10,513 nt of DNA from Candidatus Poribacteria bacterium (GTDB lineage: Bacteria; Poribacteria; WGA-4E; WGA-3G): positions 1 through 10,513 of the forward strand of contig RKRO01000311.1 of assembly GCA_007571355.1 (NCBI GenBank), read 5' to 3'. This document shows positions 8,243 through 10,513 of this stretch, piece after piece. Under the pieces are notes generated by a model. That model did not search any database, was not told where the DNA came from, and worked only from the letters and a program-made list of their open reading frames with translations. A program made the position numbers and the translations under genes. Positions within the stretch are counted from its first letter, which is position 1, and every line of letters begins with the position of its first letter.

Positions 8243-8263
8243 GTAGGAGCGAGTTTGCTCGCC
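8243..8263. repeat. REP-like palindrome with GTAG head
   Basis: GTAG (8243-8246) is followed by a short palindrome. GCGAG (8249-8253) pairs with CTCGC (8258-8262) around a TTTG loop, and G8247-C8263 can close it with one bulged A. The layout resembles REP elements of proteobacteria, which carry a GTAG/GTGG head and are linked to RAYT transposases. It lies 24 bases after the peptidase stop in a convergent junction. No strong T-tract follows, so it is not an obvious terminator. Confidence 0.45.
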
Positions 8264-8295
8264 ACTTCAATACTTTATTGTGAGGAGAATAAACA

Positions 8296-8406
8296 GTGAA
8301 TTCACGGACGGAGAATTTGCTGTGTAAGTTTCTCAATCTGCTTTTCGAAGGGCGGTATCCATCAACTCACCGAGAGCTGGCAAAGCGATCAGAAAAAGAA
8401 TATTGA
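8296..8406 (+). CDS. Candidate 36-codon small ORF, unknown
   Basis: A GTG start at 8296 has a strong Shine-Dalgarno sequence, GAGGAG (8282-8287), with 8 bases of spacing. This is better than any start among the plus-strand genes here. It runs 36 codons to TGA at 8404-8406. The product starts MNSRTENLLCKFLNLLFEGR and ends KRSEKEY; I recognise no domain. It lies antisense to the frameshifted signal-peptide ORF at 8302-8427. At most one of the two readings is likely to be real. It could be a gene remnant or chance. Confidence 0.2.
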   Translation: MNSRTENLLCKFLNLLFEGRYPSTHRELAKRSEKEY

Positions 8407-8427
8407 GAGAACAAGTATCGTTTTCAT
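8302..8427 (-). pseudogene. Frameshifted small signal-peptide gene, candidate
   Basis: On the minus strand, AAGGAG (8440-8435) sits 7 bases before an ATG at 8427. The frame reads MKTILVLSIFFF and stops at TGA (8391-8389), right after a T5 run. Adding one T restores LIALPALGELMDTALRK, completing a convincing Sec signal peptide with an ALG-type cleavage site. Removing one A from the next A4 run continues the frame to QIEKLTQQILRP and a TGA at 8304-8302, about 41 residues in all. Both shifts fall in homopolymers, so assembly error and decay are equally plausible. It lies 37 bases downstream of the RraA-family gene on the same strand. Function is unknown. Confidence 0.35.
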
Positions 8428-8464
8428 CAGGTGTCTCCTTTGCGATTTTAATTTATCGTCCTGT

Positions 8465-9148
8465 TCACAGTATCCCGAATTTATCATAAACTTCGCGCAG
8501 CGTCGCACCGGCAAGGAGTGCGTCGCGGGTACGATTCTCTCCGCTCACCTTCTCCAACGCAGCCGATATCACAACTGTTTCCACCATTTGCGGGATAACA
8601 ACGACACCATCGGCATCACCGAACACAATGTCCCCCGGATTAACCTTGACACCGCCGCATTCGATCGGGACATTGTAAGCGACGACATCGCCGCGTCCAT
8701 TAGAATCAACAGGCGACAACCCCGTCGTAAAAATTGGGAATCCCATTGCCAAAATCTGCTTGGCATCCCGGATGAACCCATCGATGACAGCACCGCGCGC
8801 CCCTCGCGCACGCGCTGCCGTTGAAAGAAGTTCACCCCAGAAACAAATACGCGTACTTCCGTTCGTTGAACAGACAAGAACGTCGTTTTGTTTGAGGCTA
8901 TCCACAGCTGCAATTTCTTGCTGATACGGTTCATCTGGAATCTCATAGACATCCACACACAGCACAGGCATCGCGCGGCCTACGACGACCGTCTCCGGAT
9001 GCAGCGGACGAATGGTATGGCGCAGTGCCTGTTCTCGGTAACCAGAGGCATCCAGCGCATCCGAAATCACGGCAGCGTATAACTGTTTTTCCATGAGATC
9101 AAACAGTTCCGTGTCGGTGCCCCACGCTCTATTTTTTTCCGTTTCCAT
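8465..9148 (-). CDS. RraA-family protein (aldolase/decarboxylase-like)
   Basis: This 227-residue protein belongs to the RraA/demethylmenaquinone-methyltransferase-like fold. Family members include the RNase E inhibitor RraA and the class II HMG/CHA aldolases with oxaloacetate decarboxylase activity. The core runs from WGELLSTAARARGARGAVIDG to FIRDAKQILAMGFPIF. The ELLS...DG...RD pattern (Glu106, Asp123, Arg127, Asp128) carries the metal- and pyruvate-binding positions expected of the aldolase branch, so enzymatic function is more likely than RNase E control; this is inference. The ATG at 9148 is chosen because AAGGAA (9162-9157) lies 8 bases upstream. An in-frame ATG at 9271 would add 41 residues translated from a heptamer repeat tract. 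It lies 132 bases downstream of purE in the same direction, so they may share a transcript. Confidence 0.85.
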   Translation of the reverse strand: METEKNRAWGTDTELFDLMEKQLYAAVISDALDASGYREQALRHTIRPLHPETVVVGRAMPVLCVDVYEIPDEPYQQEIAAVDSLKQNDVLVCSTNGSTRICFWGELLSTAARARGARGAVIDGFIRDAKQILAMGFPIFTTGLSPVDSNGRGDVVAYNVPIECGGVKVNPGDIVFGDADGVVVIPQMVETVVISAALEKVSGENRTRDALLAGATLREVYDKFGIL

Positions 9149-9244
9149 TTTTTTTATTCCTTGGGTGCGCCAGTCGGCTATTGGATCCTGGGTGTTAGAG
9201 ATCCTTAAAGCGTGTGGTAATAACAAGCATTTGCAACGACGTTC

Positions 9245-9272
9245 TCTTAACTGATAACCGATAACTGACAAC
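9245..9272. repeat. Four-unit heptanucleotide tandem repeat
   Basis: On the plus strand the units are TCTTAAC, TGATAAC, CGATAAC and TGACAAC, in exact 7-base phase. On the minus strand this reads roughly (GTTATCR)n and begins 8 bases after the purE stop. It sits between purE and the RraA-family gene and is probably non-coding. Confidence 0.65.
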
Positions 9273-9280
9273 TCTTTTAA

Positions 9281-9808
9281 TTAATAATTTTCATAGCCGA
9301 ATTCTTGAAGACGCGCCGCTTTTTCGGCGACACCGTCACTCAATTTTTCTTTATATGCCAGCAATTTTGCTTCCAATTCGGGGAATTGGAGTGCCAAAAT
9401 CTGGACAGCAAAGAGTCCAGCATTCCGTGCGCCCCCGGAACCGATTGCCATCGTCCCAACAGGAATCCCCGGAGGCATCTGAACTGTTGCGTAAAGTGCG
9501 TCAACACCGTTGAGCGGCCCGCCATCAATCGGTACACCGATAACCGGCAGTGTCGTGTGTGCGGCGATAACACCAGCGAGATGCGCTGCGCGGCCTGCAC
9601 CAGCTATGATCACCTTCCCGCCTTCCGCTTTAATTCTTTCTGTCCACACCATTGTCCGTTCAGGTGAACGGTGTGCGGATGAAATCGTTATTTCAAAGGG
9701 AACCTCAAATTCCGCTAGAACCTTTGCGGCTTCTGCCATCTTCTCTAAATCGGAATCACTGCCCATGACAATACCGACAAGCGCAGTTTTTTGTTTTTGT
9801 AGCGACAT
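9281..9808 (-). CDS. purE: N5-carboxyaminoimidazole ribonucleotide mutase PurE
   Basis: PurE converts N5-CAIR to CAIR in de novo purine synthesis, working after PurK in most bacteria. The 175-residue product has the usual class I length and motifs: GIVMGSDSDLEKM (12-24), SSAHRSPERT (43-52) with catalytic-type His46 (His45 in E. coli), AGAGRAAHLAG (69-79) and VQMPPGIPVGTMAIG (109-123). The PIDGGPLNGVDAL segment departs from the E. coli version. The start at 9808 places the glycine-rich first strand at the normal distance; AGAGAGGT (9828-9821) is a plausible but distant Shine-Dalgarno sequence (12 bases). A longer frame to 9889 adds 27 unconserved residues and is rejected. No purK is visible. 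A promoter at 9993-9965 probably drives it. Confidence 0.93.
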   Translation of the reverse strand: MSLQKQKTALVGIVMGSDSDLEKMAEAAKVLAEFEVPFEITISSAHRSPERTMVWTERIKAEGGKVIIAGAGRAAHLAGVIAAHTTLPVIGVPIDGGPLNGVDALYATVQMPPGIPVGTMAIGSGGARNAGLFAVQILALQFPELEAKLLAYKEKLSDGVAEKAARLQEFGYENY

Positions 9809-9964
9809 ATCTATATCTGTACCTCTCTTTTGAAGAATTTTCGCTTTAATAATGATTGCGCTCCATTTCCAAAACGCGAGTCCCTGCAAGTCTAAATTCT
9901 GAAATCTAAAATGGAATCTATCATCACTGAGTCGAAAACCTTGTATTTATCACTGTCAACCTAT

Positions 9965-9993
9965 AGCTTAACATATCCAACAGGTATTGTCAA
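9965..9993 (-). promoter_or_regulatory. Candidate purE promoter (extended -10)
   Basis: On the minus strand a perfect -35 TTGACA (9993-9988) is followed, 17 bases on, by TAAGCT (9970-9965), preceded by TGT to give an extended -10. The -10 hexamer alone is weak. The TTGACA/N14/TGN/-10 layout is the same as in the two plus-strand promoters at 10161 and 10256. Transcription would start near 9958, leaving a leader of about 150 bases. Confidence 0.5.
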
Positions 9994-9994
9994 T

Positions 9995-10037
9995 AAAAAC
10001 GGTAAAAGAAACCGAGTAACCCGACACGCGGTTTCTT
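9995..10037 (-). terminator. Hairpin with T-tract, minus strand
   Basis: AAGAAACCG (10006-10014) and CGGTTTCTT (10029-10037) form a perfect 9-bp stem with a 14-nt loop. On the minus strand it is followed by TTTTACCGTTTTT, ending at 9995. This looks like an intrinsic terminator for minus-strand transcripts just upstream of the purE promoter. The plus strand lacks a T-run after the stem. Confidence 0.5.
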
Positions 10038-10055
10038 CGTTGCATTTGTTGTGTC

Positions 10056-10084
10056 GTTATATCCAACGGTAGCACACTTTCCAA
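10056..10084 (-). promoter_or_regulatory. Possible second minus-strand promoter
   Basis: TTGGAA (10084-10079), a 17-base spacer and TATAAC (10061-10056) give 4/6 and 5/6 matches to sigma-70 consensus. A transcript from it would meet the hairpin at 10037-10006 within about 50 bases, giving a very short RNA or an attenuated purE leader. Confidence 0.25.
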
Positions 10085-10160
10085 AAGCAGAAAACCGTGT
10101 TGGTCAAGGTATCCTTTTTCTGATGTGGTTAACATAGGTTTTCCTCAAATACTATTTTTC

Positions 10161-10189
10161 TTGACAGTTTAAGCGTTTTTTGGTAATAT
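10161..10189 (+). promoter_or_regulatory. Sigma-70 promoter P1
   Basis: TTGACA (10161-10166), a 17-base spacer ending in TGG, and TAATAT (10184-10189). The -35 and spacing are perfect and the TGN makes an extended -10. It points toward the gene starting at 10508. Confidence 0.7.
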
Positions 10190-10221
10190 ATCAAATAGGT
10201 AGTTAACTTTTGTTTAATAAC

Positions 10222-10247
10222 GTTGAAATGCATCAACCGGAATGCAG
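10222..10247. promoter_or_regulatory. Possible operator between P1 and P2
   Basis: GTTGA (10222-10226) and TCAAC (10233-10237) form a dyad with a 6-base centre. AATGCA occurs at 10227-10232 and 10241-10246. AATGCAG (10241-10247) is mirrored by CTGCATT (10296-10302) on the other side of P2. The position suits a repressor or activator site, but no protein can be named. Confidence 0.25.
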
Positions 10248-10255
10248 ATTTTGGT

Positions 10256-10284
10256 TTGACATGTTTCAGAAATTGTGGTATCAT
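10256..10284 (+). promoter_or_regulatory. Sigma-70 promoter P2
   Basis: TTGACA (10256-10261), a 17-base spacer ending in TGG, and TATCAT (10279-10284). It has the same layout as P1, 95 bases downstream of it. The predicted start near 10291 leaves a leader of about 215 bases before the ATG at 10508. Confidence 0.7.
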
Positions 10285-10321
10285 ATATAAGCGGACTGCA
10301 TTTTAATCTGATGATATACCG

Positions 10322-10435
10322 ATGCGGCGGGAGCAAATTTTTTTTACCGATTGCATAAAACATCACAGCTGCAGGGCGATTCTATTTACAAGCCTCGCGC
10401 TTGTAACGCGAATGGTTCTGGCACATAACGATTAA
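10322..10435 (+). CDS. Candidate 37-codon leader ORF
   Basis: An ATG at 10322, about 30 bases after the predicted P2 start, opens 37 codons to TAA at 10433-10435. The product begins MRREQIFFTDCIKHH and has a short hydrophobic stretch AILFTSLALV. No Shine-Dalgarno sequence precedes it and no family is recognised. The leader hairpin lies inside it, so translation would disrupt that hairpin. It may be chance. Confidence 0.2.
   Translation: MRREQIFFTDCIKHHSCRAILFTSLALVTRMVLAHND
10386..10411 (+). promoter_or_regulatory. Leader RNA with two competing hairpins
   Basis: TTACAAG (10386-10392) pairs perfectly with CTTGTAA (10400-10406), a 7-bp stem with a 7-nt loop. TCGCG in that loop (10395-10399) can instead pair with CGCGA (10407-10411). 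The two stems overlap and cannot both form in full, which suits a switch. I do not recognise a known riboswitch class. Confidence 0.35.
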
Positions 10436-10507
10436 ATGCTTGCTTAATTTTACTGCTTTTTGCTAAAATAATAGAAAAATTCCCGCAGAGTCAGATAAGG
10501 AAGTTAG

Positions 10508-10513
10508 ATGCCC
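10508..10513 (+). CDS. 5' end of a gene cut by the window edge
   Basis: ATG at 10508 follows AAGGAAG (10497-10503) at usable Shine-Dalgarno spacing. Two promoters upstream point at it. Only Met-Pro is visible, so the product cannot be named. Confidence 0.45.

Larger units (their letters stand above)
9809..10507. other. Divergent intergenic regulatory region
   Basis: About 700 bases separate the purE start from the ATG at 10508. I find no long conserved ORF. The stretch holds minus-strand promoter and hairpin signals (9965-10084), two plus-strand promoters (10161-10284) and a leader of about 215 bases with hairpins and a small ORF. The piece 9809-9960 is the likely purE 5' leader. It is AT-rich and shows no clear structure. 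Confidence 0.6.

Noticed and set aside
9149..9271. 41-residue N-terminal extension of the RraA-family protein
   Set aside because: It is translated from the heptamer repeat tract, while ATG 9148 has AAGGAA 8 bases upstream and precedes the conserved domain.
9809..9889. 27-residue N-terminal extension of PurE
   Set aside because: PurE normally begins a few residues before the GSDSD motif; the extension has no counterpart in the family.
9971..10045. Minus-strand 25-codon ORF starting at 10045
   Set aside because: No Shine-Dalgarno sequence, and it runs through the terminator-like hairpin; probably chance.
10386..10411. H-type pseudoknot formed by the two leader stems
   Set aside because: There are no bases between the second strand of stem 1 and the second strand of stem 2, so the connecting loop could not span the 7-bp helix; alternative hairpins are more plausible.
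1..10513. CRISPR array, tRNA, rRNA, insertion sequence or phage genes
   Set aside because: No regularly spaced repeats, tRNA cloverleaf with CCA-proximal features, rRNA signatures or transposase/integrase motifs were seen on either strand.

Overview
This window looks like chromosomal DNA from an uncultured Gram-negative-type bacterium. I suspect a Candidatus Poribacteria-like or related lineage. The suspicion rests on moderate GC, a very large secreted protein with Ig-like domains ending in a FlgD/type IX-style C-terminal domain, an RraA-family gene, heptamer-phased intergenic tracts and a GTAG-headed palindrome. The assignment is inference: no rRNA or marker gene is present to test it. Most genes are housekeeping or metabolic; the outlier is a 6.5 kb secreted-protease gene.

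Left part, + strand: a short S4-domain RNA-binding protein of the RqcP/Hsp15 type (109-372) is followed by a PdxA-family dehydrogenase (492-1634) with its metal-binding histidines intact and a roughly 16-residue extra loop. A terminator-like hairpin (1702-1746) lies between pdxA and the giant gene. The giant gene (1755-8219, 2154 aa) encodes a secreted gingipain-type (C25) peptidase. It has a signal peptide, a C25 propeptide, a PorU-like beta region, a catalytic domain with the His/Cys pair exactly 33 residues apart, several Ig-like domains, a twin repeat I do not recognise, and a FlgD-like C-terminal sorting domain.

Middle, convergent junction (8220-8464): a REP-like palindrome and a short stretch where both strands carry a tiny ORF behind a strong Shine-Dalgarno sequence. 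The minus-strand one looks like a frameshifted signal-peptide gene.

Right part, - strand: purE (9281-9808, purine synthesis) precedes an RraA-family aldolase/regulator-like gene (8465-9148) in the same direction. The last 700 bases (9809-10507) hold no convincing long gene but much regulatory structure: a purE promoter and a hairpin with a T-tract on the minus strand, then two near-consensus tandem promoters with extended -10 elements on the plus strand. These are followed by a leader of about 215 nt with a strong hairpin and a possible 37-codon ORF. The leader runs into a gene whose ATG (10508) is cut off by the window end.

The genes do not form one pathway. The most unusual content is the C25 protein with its twin module, the antisense small-ORF pair, and the regulated leader at the right edge.
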